From positions 247,557 through 311,556 of the forward strand of contig CAISXF010000005.1 in the NCBI GenBank assembly GCA_903889445.1: a stretch of DNA of 64,000 nucleotides, in the 5' to 3' direction. The translations under genes were made by a program, and so were the position numbers. The DNA comes from an uncultured Pseudomonadota bacterium. Lineage in GTDB: Bacteria > Pseudomonadota > Gammaproteobacteria > Methylococcales > Methylomonadaceae. Below are positions 29,250 to 36,977 of this stretch, piece after piece. Numbering within the stretch: position 1 is the first letter of the stretch; every line of letters starts with the position of its first letter. The notes under the pieces are model-generated. The model was not told the DNA's origin and did not search any database. It saw only the letters and a program-made list of their open reading frames with translations.

Positions 29250-32200
29250 ATGGCTAATATAAAAGGCACAGCAAACCACGACAAACTCAAGGGTACTGCG
29301 ACCGCTGACAAAATCGAGGGTTTAGCAGGAAATGACACGTTACAAGGGTTTGCGGGTAACGATAACTTGGACGGCGGCGCGGGGGATGACAGTTTAGATG
29401 GTGGCAATGATAACGATGTTTTGATGGGTGGTGACGGCAATGATAAATTGATTGGCGGCAGTGGAAACGACTCATTAAACGGTGATAAAGGTAATGATTT
29501 TCTCACCGGAGATTTGGGTAACGATACACTCAACGGGGGTGTCGGTGCAGACACGATGAGCGGCGGTGCGGGTAACGATTATTACTATGTGGATAATAAA
29601 CTCGATGTCGTCAACGAAACCGACAAAGTGGTTGCTGCTGCCGCTCTTGATCTTAAGAATCAAGCAGTAAAATTAGTTGTCGCTAAAGATTTAGGTGGCA
29701 ACGATACCGTTGAAAGTACGTCCAGTTATGTCTTAGGCAATTACATTGAAAATCTGGTTCTCAAAGGCATTACTGGAACGAGCGGCACGGGTAACGCCAG
29801 CAATAACAAGATTACCGGAACCATCGGTGACAATTTACTCACTGGGTTGGCGGGAAATGACACTCTCATCGGCGATGAAGGCAACGATACCTTAGACGGT
29901 GGTTTAGGCATGGATGTACTAAACGGTGGAAATGGTTCTGATGTTTATTTTGTGAATAACAAAGAAGACAAAATCATTGAAACGGCTGACAGTGGCGACG
30001 AAGATCAAATTGTATCGAGCGTGGATTATGATTTAGGCACAACGCCGGATGTTGAATGGCTCACCTTGTTCGGCAAATCGATTACTGCGACGGGCAACGA
30101 TTTAGACAACTTATTGCAAGAACAAGATGGTGGAAAGAACGCAAATGTCTTTAATGGTGGCAATGGTAACGACACGCTCGACGGACAAGGTGGCAATGAC
30201 ACATTAGAAGGCAGCGAAGGCAACGATACGCTCAACGGCGGCGATGGTATTGACATGGCGGTTTTTAGTGGTTCGCAAGATGATTATCAAATCACCTATA
30301 ATGCCGATGCTAATGAAATTATTGTGAGCTTTGCGGGTGGCGCGGATTCAACCAGTCTCGATGAAGGCACTGATACGTTACTCGACATCGAATTTATTAA
30401 ATTTTCCGACAGTGATATTGTTATTCCCGTCACAGAATTACCAGCAGTTATCGAAGTGATTGGAACGCCACCCGTCGTCATCATTGAGCCGCCACCGGTC
30501 GCGGAACTCCCTGTCCTTTTCATTTCAGAACCGAACATCACTATGGTGGAAGGCAATGATGGTAAGAAATTAGCCACTATTAACGTGTCGTTAAATGCAG
30601 CGAGCAGCGGAGTGGTCACTGTAAATTATGCGTCGTACGATGGTAGCGCAACAGCGAGTAGTGATTATACCGCGACAAGTGGCACGTTAACTTTTGCGGC
30701 AGGTGAAACCACGCAAATGATTAATGTCGAAATCGTGGGTGACAATCTGATGGAAGATGATGAAAATTTCACCGTCACATTAAACACACCAACCAACGCA
30801 AAATTAGCAAATGATAGCGTTAAAGTAACGATTTTGACCGATGATTTACCGACTGAAACGGAAACGGATGATAAATTGATTGCTTCTGCCGGTAACGACC
30901 ACATCGATGGTTTGGGTGGCAACGACAATGTTGATGGTGCGGACGGTAATGATACGTTGTTAGGTGGCGCAGGTAATGACACGTTAAGCGGTGGCAACGG
31001 TGATGATTTATTATCGGGCAATAATGACAATGACGTACTAAGCGATAACGCGGGTAAAGATACGTTGAGCGGTGGCGCGGGTGACGACGTATTCAAACCC
31101 GCTGGCGAAAACGGCAGTGTCTTTCTTGAAGACACAGGTGGCAACGATACGCTGGATGCGAGCAATGCGGCGAAAGGTGTGCAAATAGATTTAAACGCGG
31201 GAAAAGAAAGTAATCTCGGCGGGCGTATTATCACCATGAACGACGGCGGCGAAATCAGCGACCCGTTAGATGTTTTCTTTTTACAAGATTTAACGGGTTC
31301 ATTCGGTGACGATTTACCCAATGTGAAAGAGGTCGTTCCGCAAGTAGTTGTTGCATTGCATGAATTTCAAAAAAACACCCAAATTGGTTTGGGTTCCTTT
31401 ATGGACAAACCCAATGGCATGTTTGGTGATGCAAAAATGGATTATGTTTATAATACCGATTTAACCATGACGACCGATCCAACCGTATTTTCGATGGCAT
31501 TAAGCACATTAAAATTAGGCTCTGGTTATGATTTACCGGAAGCACAATTAGAATCTTTGTTACAAGTTGCGTTGCACAGTAATGACATTGGTTTTCGTGA
31601 TAACGCCGTTAAAACGGTGGTGATGATGACCGATGCAGACTATCACAAAGCAGGCGATGCACATTTACCTGCGAATAATGGTGATGGCGTTTTGGATGGA
31701 ACTCCCGCCGGAACGGGCGAAGATTATCCAGCTGTAGCCATGTTGTCGAAAGCCTTGGAGGATGCGGGGATTGTGCCTATTTTTGCTGTGACCAGTGATG
31801 TTGTACCGATTTATAACGATTTGGTGACGCAATTAGGCACGGGATCGGTCGTTACATTATCAAAAGACAGTTCCGATTTAGTGTCTGTTTTAAAAACGGG
31901 TATTAACAAAGCGACCATTGCGACCGTCGAAAATGCCATTGGCTCTGATTTCGCCGATACGTTAATCGGTGGCGCGAATGCCAATAAATTAAACGGTGGC
32001 AAAGGGGCGGATAGTTTAACGGGCGGCACAGGCAAAGATATTTTTGTTTTCGATACGATTGAAACCGGCGACGTGATTACCGATTTTGCGAAAGGCGACA
32101 AAATCGATTTAACCGCTTTGGACGTTAAATTCAAATTCGTCACGGCATTTAATGCGACTGATGCGACGGGAGAACTGCGTTTTGATGCGGCAACTAATAC

Positions 32201-32294
32201 GCTGTTCGGCAGTATCGATGCAGGCAATGAAGCGGAATTTTCGGTTAAACTCAACGGCGTGAAAACGTTAGTGGCTGACGATTTAGTGCTGTAA
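29250..32294 (+). CDS. large RTX protein with Calx-beta and von Willebrand A domains
   Basis: A 1014-residue acidic protein without an N-terminal signal peptide. Order of parts: RTX Ca-binding nonapeptides (GGxGxDxL type) at about 25-115 and 185-335; a Calx-beta domain at about 425-545 (ATINVSLNAASSGVVTVNY ... SGTLTFAAGET); RTX at about 550-620; a VWA/integrin-beta-like domain at about 670-880 with MIDAS-like DLTGS and MMTDADYH; then a short RTX block and a serralysin-type C-terminal end (IFVFDTIETGDVITDFAKGDKIDLTAL). RTX repeats plus this C-terminus indicate type I secretion. No ABC transporter or membrane fusion gene is adjacent. A surface adhesin is the likeliest role; no protease HExxH was seen. 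Confidence 0.8.
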   Translation: MANIKGTANHDKLKGTATADKIEGLAGNDTLQGFAGNDNLDGGAGDDSLDGGNDNDVLMGGDGNDKLIGGSGNDSLNGDKGNDFLTGDLGNDTLNGGVGADTMSGGAGNDYYYVDNKLDVVNETDKVVAAAALDLKNQAVKLVVAKDLGGNDTVESTSSYVLGNYIENLVLKGITGTSGTGNASNNKITGTIGDNLLTGLAGNDTLIGDEGNDTLDGGLGMDVLNGGNGSDVYFVNNKEDKIIETADSGDEDQIVSSVDYDLGTTPDVEWLTLFGKSITATGNDLDNLLQEQDGGKNANVFNGGNGNDTLDGQGGNDTLEGSEGNDTLNGGDGIDMAVFSGSQDDYQITYNADANEIIVSFAGGADSTSLDEGTDTLLDIEFIKFSDSDIVIPVTELPAVIEVIGTPPVVIIEPPPVAELPVLFISEPNITMVEGNDGKKLATINVSLNAASSGVVTVNYASYDGSATASSDYTATSGTLTFAAGETTQMINVEIVGDNLMEDDENFTVTLNTPTNAKLANDSVKVTILTDDLPTETETDDKLIASAGNDHIDGLGGNDNVDGADGNDTLLGGAGNDTLSGGNGDDLLSGNNDNDVLSDNAGKDTLSGGAGDDVFKPAGENGSVFLEDTGGNDTLDASNAAKGVQIDLNAGKESNLGGRIITMNDGGEISDPLDVFFLQDLTGSFGDDLPNVKEVVPQVVVALHEFQKNTQIGLGSFMDKPNGMFGDAKMDYVYNTDLTMTTDPTVFSMALSTLKLGSGYDLPEAQLESLLQVALHSNDIGFRDNAVKTVVMMTDADYHKAGDAHLPANNGDGVLDGTPAGTGEDYPAVAMLSKALEDAGIVPIFAVTSDVVPIYNDLVTQLGTGSVVTLSKDSSDLVSVLKTGINKATIATVENAIGSDFADTLIGGANANKLNGGKGADSLTGGTGKDIFVFDTIETGDVITDFAKGDKIDLTALDVKFKFVTAFNATDATGELRFDAATNTLFGSIDAGNEAEFSVKLNGVKTLVADDLVL

Positions 32295-32451
32295 CAATAA
32301 CGAATAATCAGTGGCTGCCAGAATAATTTTTCTGCTACCGCCATTGATTTCGCTCAAGTCTGCGTAATATCTAGCAAACCCTATCACTTTTAACCCATTA
32401 TTGACTGCCTCCTAAAGAAAACGCGGACGGCTTAAGAACAAATTCAACAAC
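32295..32451. other. intergenic region between the RTX gene and the tRNA-Met element
   Basis: No gene, strong promoter or terminator is evident. On the reverse strand this is the original downstream flank of the tRNA-Met gene before the element inserted. Confidence 0.5.
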
Positions 32452-32548
32452 CACAAAAAAGCCCTGCTAACGAAAACCGCCGCAGGGCTTAAAGTATCTG
32501 GTGGCGATGGGTGGGGTCGAACCACCGACCTTGGGGTTATGAATCCCA
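32452..32548. repeat. attachment-site direct repeat, distal copy (tRNA-Met 3' fragment)
   Basis: 97 bp identical to 36816-36912. It comprises the 3' half of tRNA-Met (reverse strand, anticodon loop to CCA) and the following hairpin terminator. This copy has no tRNA 5' half, so it is the displaced original 3' end left by site-specific integration. Confidence 0.9.
32455..32490 (-). terminator. tRNA-Met terminator, displaced copy
   Basis: Stem AAGCCCTGC/GCAGGGCTT with a T-run on the minus strand, inside the distal attachment repeat. Confidence 0.6.
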
Positions 32549-32672
32549 TTTTTAAACCGCCACACCAATAAAATCAATACGTTGCAATTCTCGCCCAATC
32601 AAAACCTACTACAATAATGCGGCACCCAACGTGGCTAACATCACAATGCGGTGACAAATTGGCTACACCCAA

Positions 32673-33122
32673 TCACCCCGCCGCCTGTTTATTTACATTG
32701 CGTTCGTAATATTCAATGACTACTTGATTCTTACGATAAAATTCTTTGACAGTTTCAATTGCATCGTTTTTTTGGTCAGGTGTAACTCGCCGCAATAGCG
32801 TGATAAATCCCTTTTCTTCGTCAGAATACACATCTTGAGTCGTCTTAAATTCAGAATTATTCGGTGGTAAATAATCAGCAAGTTCCGGCATTATTTCAGT
32901 CGGGTGAACTTGTAACACTTTCGCTAACCGTAAAACGGCATCAGTATTAAGCGGAACACGCGCCAATAAGTACGCACCAAAAGCACTTTGATTGCTCCAG
33001 TCACACAACTGCGCGACGCGCTCCTGGGTTAAATTCAATAGTTTTTTCTTCTTATTCCAAATTGCCTGCAATCGTTCGGCAGCACTAATTTCTGATGGTG
33101 TTAATTCTCTACGTTTCGTCAT
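32673..33122 (-). CDS. CI-like XRE-family repressor
   Basis: A 149-residue protein with a Cro/C1 helix-turn-helix (LNLTQERVAQLCDWSNQSAFGAYL, about residues 28-55), then VLRLAKVLQVHPTEIMPEL typical of phage repressors. It lacks a LexA-like Ser/Lys peptidase half, so it is a short repressor not cleaved by RecA in the lambda manner. Start chosen at ATG 33122, with AGAGG upstream; the longer frame to 33182 runs into the regulator region. Divergent from the Cro-like gene across ~140 bases that should hold the operators. Confidence 0.8.
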   Translation of the reverse strand: MTKRRELTPSEISAAERLQAIWNKKKKLLNLTQERVAQLCDWSNQSAFGAYLLARVPLNTDAVLRLAKVLQVHPTEIMPELADYLPPNNSEFKTTQDVYSDEEKGFITLLRRVTPDQKNDAIETVKEFYRKNQVVIEYYERNVNKQAAG

Positions 33123-33262
33123 ATAAAACCTCTCAAATATCATTAAATTGAGCGTGACAACATTACTACTATTTTTAACCAAGGTCTAACAGCAATGCTG
33201 TTGAATACGATTGACTTTATTTAGTTGCAACGCTACTATATGACTTTAAAAAAGGGGGGGAA

Positions 33263-33502
33263 ATGAAAACAAAAAATGATTTACTTCATAAATTCTTTGA
33301 AGAAAACAAGATTACTCAATCGGATTTTGGTAAAAAAATAGATGTCACTCAAGGTCTAGTTGGTCAATGGTTACGCGGTGAACGTCCTATTTCAGTTGTA
33401 AAATCATTAGCAATTGAAGCGATTTTTAAAATCGACGCGGCAAAATTATCAAACGATGTTTTTCTGGTCAGAAATGCCAAGCGCGTGAGATTGCAAAAAT
33501 GA
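33263..33502 (+). CDS. Cro-like helix-turn-helix protein
   Basis: A 79-residue DNA-binding protein with a helix-turn-helix (KITQSDFGKKIDVTQGLVGQWLRGERPIS), preceded by a G-rich Shine-Dalgarno (AAAGGGGGGG). Its divergent position opposite the CI-like gene supports a lysis/lysogeny-type switch. Its stop overlaps the next start as ATGA. Confidence 0.75.
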   Translation: MKTKNDLLHKFFEENKITQSDFGKKIDVTQGLVGQWLRGERPISVVKSLAIEAIFKIDAAKLSNDVFLVRNAKRVRLQK

Positions 33503-33663
33503 ACCCAAACACAAGTCACCGCGAAGTTGAAAAAGACATCGTCATCACGCCTGCGGAGTATTGGAGGATTAGAAAAGAGGAATATAAACGCAGAGAACAA
33601 GCGTGGGAACTTCACTGCGCGGCTGAAACATTAAGGCTTAGAAACAAAGGAGTTTCGTTATGA
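33499..33663 (+). CDS. small charged protein of the element
   Basis: A 54-residue ORF in an unbroken chain of ATGA overlaps with both neighbours, which supports translation. It is rich in Glu and Arg, with a helical stretch (AEYWRIRKEEYKRREQAWEL). Not recognised; its position resembles CII-like or accessory early phage genes, but the similarity is positional only. Confidence 0.55.
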   Translation: MNPNTSHREVEKDIVITPAEYWRIRKEEYKRREQAWELHCAAETLRLRNKGVSL

Positions 33664-34373
33664 GTTTTCAAGCAATGACCTGGGCAGTAGAAAAGGAATT
33701 GCCAGCGATGCAGAAAATTGTATTGCTAATGATGGCGAATAGAACTAACCACGACACGGGTTTATGTTTTCCAAGTCATGACCGTTTAGCGGTTGAATGT
33801 GGAATGTCTAAACGCTCAATCGTTTACCAAATTGAAAAACTCGAATCCGCTGAACTGTTAAGCGTGATTCGTTCGACCAACAACAAAGGCGGAAATAATC
33901 CAAATCGGTACAAATTGAACCTGAAAGATAATGCAAGAGCTGCACTACCCCTAGTGCAAGAGCTGCACTACCCTAGTGCAACAGTTGCATCAGAAACAGT
34001 AATTGAACCTAAAAGAACTATTACTACTGTAAATTCAGATTTTTTGAGTTTTGACGGATTAACCGCGGAACAGGCGGATTGCTACGAATGGGCGAAACAT
34101 CATGATTATTGGAATTTTACAGCGGGGAACCTTCACAAGTTTTTAAAACTCTTTACCAGCGAAAAAGCGGACGGTCTTAAATCACAATTCGACGCGCACA
34201 AAAAAGCCCTGACTGACGGACTAGGTCAAACAGGGCAAACAGGTAACACTAACGCAAAAAACATAACTGGAGGCAATTATGCAACATCCACGAGTAAAAG
34301 CAACAAGCACAACGACTTCACCAAAGCCGGCTATTATGAAAACGGCGGTTTTAATGCTGATGGGAGTTTCTAA
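33660..34373 (+). CDS. phage replication initiator, O-like (winged helix HTH_36)
   Basis: A 237-residue protein. The N-terminal ~90 residues are a winged helix of the Helix-turn-helix_36 type (TGLCFPSHDRLAVECGMSKRSIVYQIEKLE), typical of lambda O-like initiators and RepA-like proteins. The C-terminal part is hydrophilic with a Gly/Asn/Thr-rich linker, a likely partner surface for the loader. A direct repeat, GCAAGAGCTGCACTACCC (33943-33953 and 33957-33974 region), lies inside the gene; origin iterons inside O genes are known in lambdoid phages. The DnaC-like gene follows after three bases. Confidence 0.7.
   Translation: MSFQAMTWAVEKELPAMQKIVLLMMANRTNHDTGLCFPSHDRLAVECGMSKRSIVYQIEKLESAELLSVIRSTNNKGGNNPNRYKLNLKDNARAALPLVQELHYPSATVASETVIEPKRTITTVNSDFLSFDGLTAEQADCYEWAKHHDYWNFTAGNLHKFLKLFTSEKADGLKSQFDAHKKALTDGLGQTGQTGNTNAKNITGGNYATSTSKSNKHNDFTKAGYYENGGFNADGSF
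33935..33984. repeat. short direct repeat inside the O-like gene (possible origin iterons)
   Basis: GCAAGAGCTGCACTACCC occurs twice in tandem (about 33942-33960 and 33957-33975), followed by CTAGTGCAACAGTTGCATCA. The repeat lies within the initiator gene, as origin iterons do in lambda. Only two good copies are present. Confidence 0.4.
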
Positions 34374-34376
34374 ATC

Positions 34377-35168
34377 ATGATTCACGAACCGATATTAGAA
34401 CGACCAAGTACATGCGACACGCACGGCGACTTCATTTCAAAATGCTATCTGTTGGCGATTTGGACGAAATGTCCAACGTGTTCAAAACTAAAACATGAAC
34501 AACAAGAACGTGACAACGCAATCGCAGAAATACGGGCGAAAACTGCACGCTTAAACGCGAAAATCAATAATGCTGGAATACCACAACGGTTTGTTAATAA
34601 AATGCTGTCTAACTACGTTATTGACACAAACAATGAAAAGCAACGTGCCATTTTTGCATTTTGCACCGATTACGCATTGGACTTTGAAAAGGTCAAAACC
34701 ACCGGCAAAAGTTTTATGTTGTTGGGTTCAGTTGGCACAGGCAAAACGCATTTATCAATCGGCATTGCGCTTGAGATTATTAAACGTGGTCACAGTGCGA
34801 TATTTACCAGCGCGTCAAAGATGTTTCGGAACGTAAAAGAAACGTATCGCAACCAAGGCAAATCTGAAAAAGAAGTGTTATCGGTATTCACCGAATGTGA
34901 CTTGTTAATCATTGATGAAGTGGGCGTACAACGTGGCACGGATTACGAAAAGGACATCATGTTTGATGTTATCAATGAACGTTATGAAAACTTACGACCA
35001 ACGATAATCTTGTCGAATTTGAGCGTAGAAGAAACAAAAGCGCATTTAGGTGAACGGGTTTTTGACCGGTTGCGTGAAAACGGCGGTAAAGCGTTTTTGT
35101 TGAACTGGCAAAGTCACCGAAGCATTGCAGAAGCCGTGAACTATCAAGCCATCGAGTTTGCATCATGA
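34377..35168 (+). CDS. DnaC-like helicase-loader ATPase
   Basis: A 263-residue AAA+ protein of the DnaC/IstB group that would load host DnaB at the element's origin. Walker A is GSVGTGKT (residues 117-124), Walker B is LLIIDEVGV, sensor-1-like region is TIILSNLS and the arginine region is GERVFDRLRENGG. An N-terminal Cys cluster (CDTHG ... CPTCSK) suggests a zinc-binding tip, as in DnaC-like phage proteins. Adjacent to the O-like gene, so the two form a minimal replication module. Confidence 0.85.
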   Translation: MIHEPILERPSTCDTHGDFISKCYLLAIWTKCPTCSKLKHEQQERDNAIAEIRAKTARLNAKINNAGIPQRFVNKMLSNYVIDTNNEKQRAIFAFCTDYALDFEKVKTTGKSFMLLGSVGTGKTHLSIGIALEIIKRGHSAIFTSASKMFRNVKETYRNQGKSEKEVLSVFTECDLLIIDEVGVQRGTDYEKDIMFDVINERYENLRPTIILSNLSVEETKAHLGERVFDRLRENGGKAFLLNWQSHRSIAEAVNYQAIEFAS

Positions 35169-35293
35169 AAGAAAAACAGATTAGAAACGTCAACAGTCGG
35201 CGAGCCAGTTTGGATTTACAACTTGGATTGCAATTATTGAAACAACTCACACCCTTTTTTAAACACCAACAGAGCAAAGGAAAATCAGCATGA
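35165..35293 (+). CDS. small basic protein of the element
   Basis: A 42-residue ORF overlapping the DnaC-like stop (ATGA) and the next start (ATGA). It is basic with an amphipathic middle (LDLQLGLQLLKQLTPFF). Function unknown; accepted because of the coupled arrangement. Confidence 0.5.
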   Translation: MKEKQIRNVNSRRASLDLQLGLQLLKQLTPFFKHQQSKGKSA

Positions 35294-35637
35294 ACGAAAC
35301 ACCCGACACAAAAACCGTCGTAATTCCCCCGCATCATTTCATTTGTGTTCAAGCTGAACCGTTTGAAACCGAATGGGAGCCGCATTCATTGGAAGATTTA
35401 ACCGTGGCAGAAATTGACGATTACATTCAAAGCGTTTTGAAAGCCAACACGACCAGTAGCTGGTTAAAAGCCGCATTGAAAACTGCCATCATTCGAGACC
35501 CGATAGATGCCAATAATGACAGTGAACAGCTTTACTTGATGCTATCGTATCGACTGGAATCATTGACGCTTGAGAATGAAATGGCGCGACTTGATAGCAA
35601 ATCGAAAGCCACGATGTTGATAGGATCCAGCCAATGA
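35290..35637 (+). CDS. hypothetical protein of the element
   Basis: A 115-residue acidic soluble protein without recognised motifs; predicted mostly helical in the second half (SSWLKAALKTAIIRD, LYLMLSYRLESLTLENEMARL). It is coupled by ATGA overlaps on both sides. It could be a small early phage protein or an anti-host factor; nothing in the sequence decides. Confidence 0.55.
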   Translation: MNETPDTKTVVIPPHHFICVQAEPFETEWEPHSLEDLTVAEIDDYIQSVLKANTTSSWLKAALKTAIIRDPIDANNDSEQLYLMLSYRLESLTLENEMARLDSKSKATMLIGSSQ

Positions 35638-35768
35638 AAACACCGTTGAACGAACTCTCAAACCACGAAGTTTTAGCGATGATGTACACGTTGCTTGCTG
35701 AACTCGAAAAGAAACAAATTGATTTTGAAGTGTTGAAAGCAGAAGTGGAATTACGCGGATTGATTTAA
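35634..35768 (+). CDS. small helical protein of the element
   Basis: A 44-residue ORF (MKTPLNELSNHEVLAMMY ...) overlapping the previous stop as ATGA and ending just before a strong terminator. Mainly one acidic amphipathic helix. Unknown function. Confidence 0.5.
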   Translation: MKTPLNELSNHEVLAMMYTLLAELEKKQIDFEVLKAEVELRGLI

Positions 35769-35776
35769 ACGCAAAA

Positions 35777-35802
35777 AGCGCGGCATCAAAACCGCGCTTT
35801 TT
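35777..35802 (+). terminator. terminator of the element's early operon
   Basis: AGCGCGG (35777-35783), an 8-base loop, CCGCGCT (35792-35798) and a T-run. Ends the cro-to-small-ORF transcript. Confidence 0.75.
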
Positions 35803-35868
35803 TACAAAAAAGAACCAAAAAAAACAGACCGCCACACAGCCAAATGCAAAATCATTGGAGAAATCAGC

Positions 35869-36633
35869 ATGAAAATGTTGTGGATTAACAAAGGAAACCG
35901 CTCACAACCTGAGCTACGAACCAAAACAGGCTATCAAGGGAACGTAATTGAAAATAAAATTATCAGTAAGAAAACGAATTTGCTTATCACGGGAAATCAC
36001 CACAGTGGAAAAACCCGTGCCATCACTCGATTGTTTGAGCATTCACACGAAATTTGGCATGACCAAATCAAGCCTTACGCATTCACAAACAATAAATTGG
36101 CGACAAATCGCCCAGTGTTGAAACAAGGTGAAACGCTTGAAAACTGGGAATATCCGCCTGCGGTGTTCATTTGCGGCAATGCGCCACTGTCAAAATGGGT
36201 AGATCACGCTGGCATGGAAAAGTGGTGGAATGCTGAAAACCCAGAGCAACCGTTTTTGAAAATCCCCGCGTGGAAACGTGCCGAAGTGATTGCCAAGTAT
36301 TTACGCGCCACTCGCGCCGTGTTGTTCATTGATGACGCACACAAATTGACCGGACGAAAACTTATTATCGCGAAACAGTGCATCGACCGCGCTTTTCGTG
36401 TCGTGATTGCGTGCAACGATGAAAACCGAATCAGCCCGTCTATTCGGAAACAATTCTTAGAAACTAACCCGCAAATCATCCGCTTGAATTCCGATGTCGC
36501 TTACGATGCTACGCACGTTTTGGCGTGGATTTTTGTGTTGATTGCAATGCTCGCAGGCGCACCAGAATTAGCCGCTGCGATTGGAATGTTTGAAATTATG
36601 AAAGGAGGTCGCCGTGCATCCAAACAAGATTAA
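35869..36633 (+). CDS. P-loop ATPase with C-terminal membrane segment
   Basis: A 254-residue protein after its own GGAGAAA site and behind a terminator, so probably separately expressed. Walker A is GNHHSGKT (residues 42-49), Walker B-like AVLFIDDAH lies near 149-157, and a sensor-like VVIACNDEN follows. Residues ~219-242 are hydrophobic (VLAWIFVLIAMLAGAPELAAAIGMF), a likely membrane anchor, followed by a short basic tail. The architecture (ATPase plus C-terminal membrane helix) recalls Zot/gpI-like assembly ATPases, but no Zot-specific motif is clear. It may be a morphogenesis or accessory gene; family not recognised. Confidence 0.6.
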   Translation: MKMLWINKGNRSQPELRTKTGYQGNVIENKIISKKTNLLITGNHHSGKTRAITRLFEHSHEIWHDQIKPYAFTNNKLATNRPVLKQGETLENWEYPPAVFICGNAPLSKWVDHAGMEKWWNAENPEQPFLKIPAWKRAEVIAKYLRATRAVLFIDDAHKLTGRKLIIAKQCIDRAFRVVIACNDENRISPSIRKQFLETNPQIIRLNSDVAYDATHVLAWIFVLIAMLAGAPELAAAIGMFEIMKGGRRASKQD

Positions 36634-36856
36634 AACCGCATTACTGTTAACGTTCACATTAACCGCGTGCGCTGAGAACGAAACACCAATTCATGTTTTG
36701 AAAGAGTTAGGTGGTTGGGCGGATTTGACGATGGTTTTACGTTACGCCCATTTGTCGAGTGAACATCTTTCAGAATTTGCAGAAAATGCAAAAGTGGGTA
36801 CAAATAAGCTACACGCACAAAAAAGCCCTGCTAACGAAAACCGCCGCAGGGCTTAA
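36614..36856 (+). pseudogene. lipoprotein signal fused to tyrosine-integrase C-terminus (deletion junction)
   Basis: An 80-residue frame starting at GTG 36614 with GGAGG five bases before it. Residues 1-19 are a lipoprotein signal (LLLTFTLTAC lipobox), as in Rz1-like or other small phage lipoproteins. From about residue 22, the sequence HVLKELGGWADLTMVLRYAHLSSEH is the end of a phage tyrosine integrase, including the catalytic Tyr44 in RYAHL. The Arg/His parts of the active site are absent, so no recombinase is made. The tail runs into the attachment repeat, as intact int genes often do. This is best read as the scar of a deletion that joined the two genes. Confidence 0.75.
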
Positions 36857-36912
36857 AGTATCTGGTGGCGATGGGTGGGGTCGAACCACCGACCTTGGGG
36901 TTATGAATCCCA
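36816..36912. repeat. attachment-site direct repeat, tRNA-proximal copy
   Basis: 97 bp identical to 32452-32548. Here the 3' half brought in by the element completes an intact tRNA-Met. Confidence 0.9.
36819..36854 (-). terminator. tRNA-Met terminator
   Basis: On the minus strand, a 9-bp stem AAGCCCTGC/GCAGGGCTT with a 14-base loop and six T, starting nine bases after the CCA end of the tRNA. Confidence 0.75.
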
Positions 36913-36939
36913 CGCTCTAACCAACTGAGCTACATCGCC
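36863..36939 (-). tRNA. tRNA-Met (anticodon CAT, elongator type)
   Basis: A 77-base cloverleaf including encoded CCA. The acceptor stem GGCGATG/CATCGCC is fully paired and starts with G1-C72, so it is not initiator tRNA. D arm GCTC/GAGC, anticodon loop TTCATAA, T arm GGTGG/CCACC. The CAT anticodon could also belong to the lysidine-modified tRNA-Ile2, but pairs 4-69 and 5-68 are not the C-G pairs TilS prefers, so Met is favoured. Its 3' half is part of the integrated element's repeat. Confidence 0.9.
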
Positions 36940-36977
36940 TTAAAGTCCGCAAATTATAGGGATTCGCGTCGATATTG

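Larger units (their letters stand above)
32549..36912. mobile_element. prophage-like integrated element in tRNA-Met, probably stranded
   Basis: A 4.36-kb segment between perfect 97-bp repeats derived from the tRNA-Met 3' end, the classic product of tyrosine-integrase insertion. Contents in order: CI-like repressor on the minus strand, then on the plus strand Cro-like regulator, small ORF, O-like initiator, DnaC-like loader, three small ORFs, a terminator, a P-loop ATPase with a membrane segment, and a lipoprotein-integrase tail fusion. No capsid, terminase or tail gene and no complete integrase is present. The simplest reading is a prophage or satellite that lost its right part by one internal deletion. 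Confidence 0.85.

Noticed and set aside
29300..31100. Short repeated units in the RTX gene as a possible CRISPR or tandem array
   Set aside because: The repeats are 27-base codon-level repeats of Ca-binding nonapeptides in one continuous frame; there are no spacers.
30665..31321. A 218-residue reverse-strand open frame within the RTX gene
   Set aside because: It mirrors the repetitive GGNGND coding and gives a Ser/Pro/Leu repeat-like protein with no start signal or homology. It is a shadow of compositional bias.
32499..32548. A second tRNA gene
   Set aside because: Only the 3' half is present; the next bases (TTTTTAAACC) do not supply an anticodon 5' stem or D arm. It is an attachment-site fragment.
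36863..36939. tRNA-Ile2 (CAT anticodon with lysidine)
   Set aside because: The acceptor stem lacks the C4-G69 and C5-G68 pairs favoured by TilS and resembles elongator tRNA-Met; kept as Met with small doubt.
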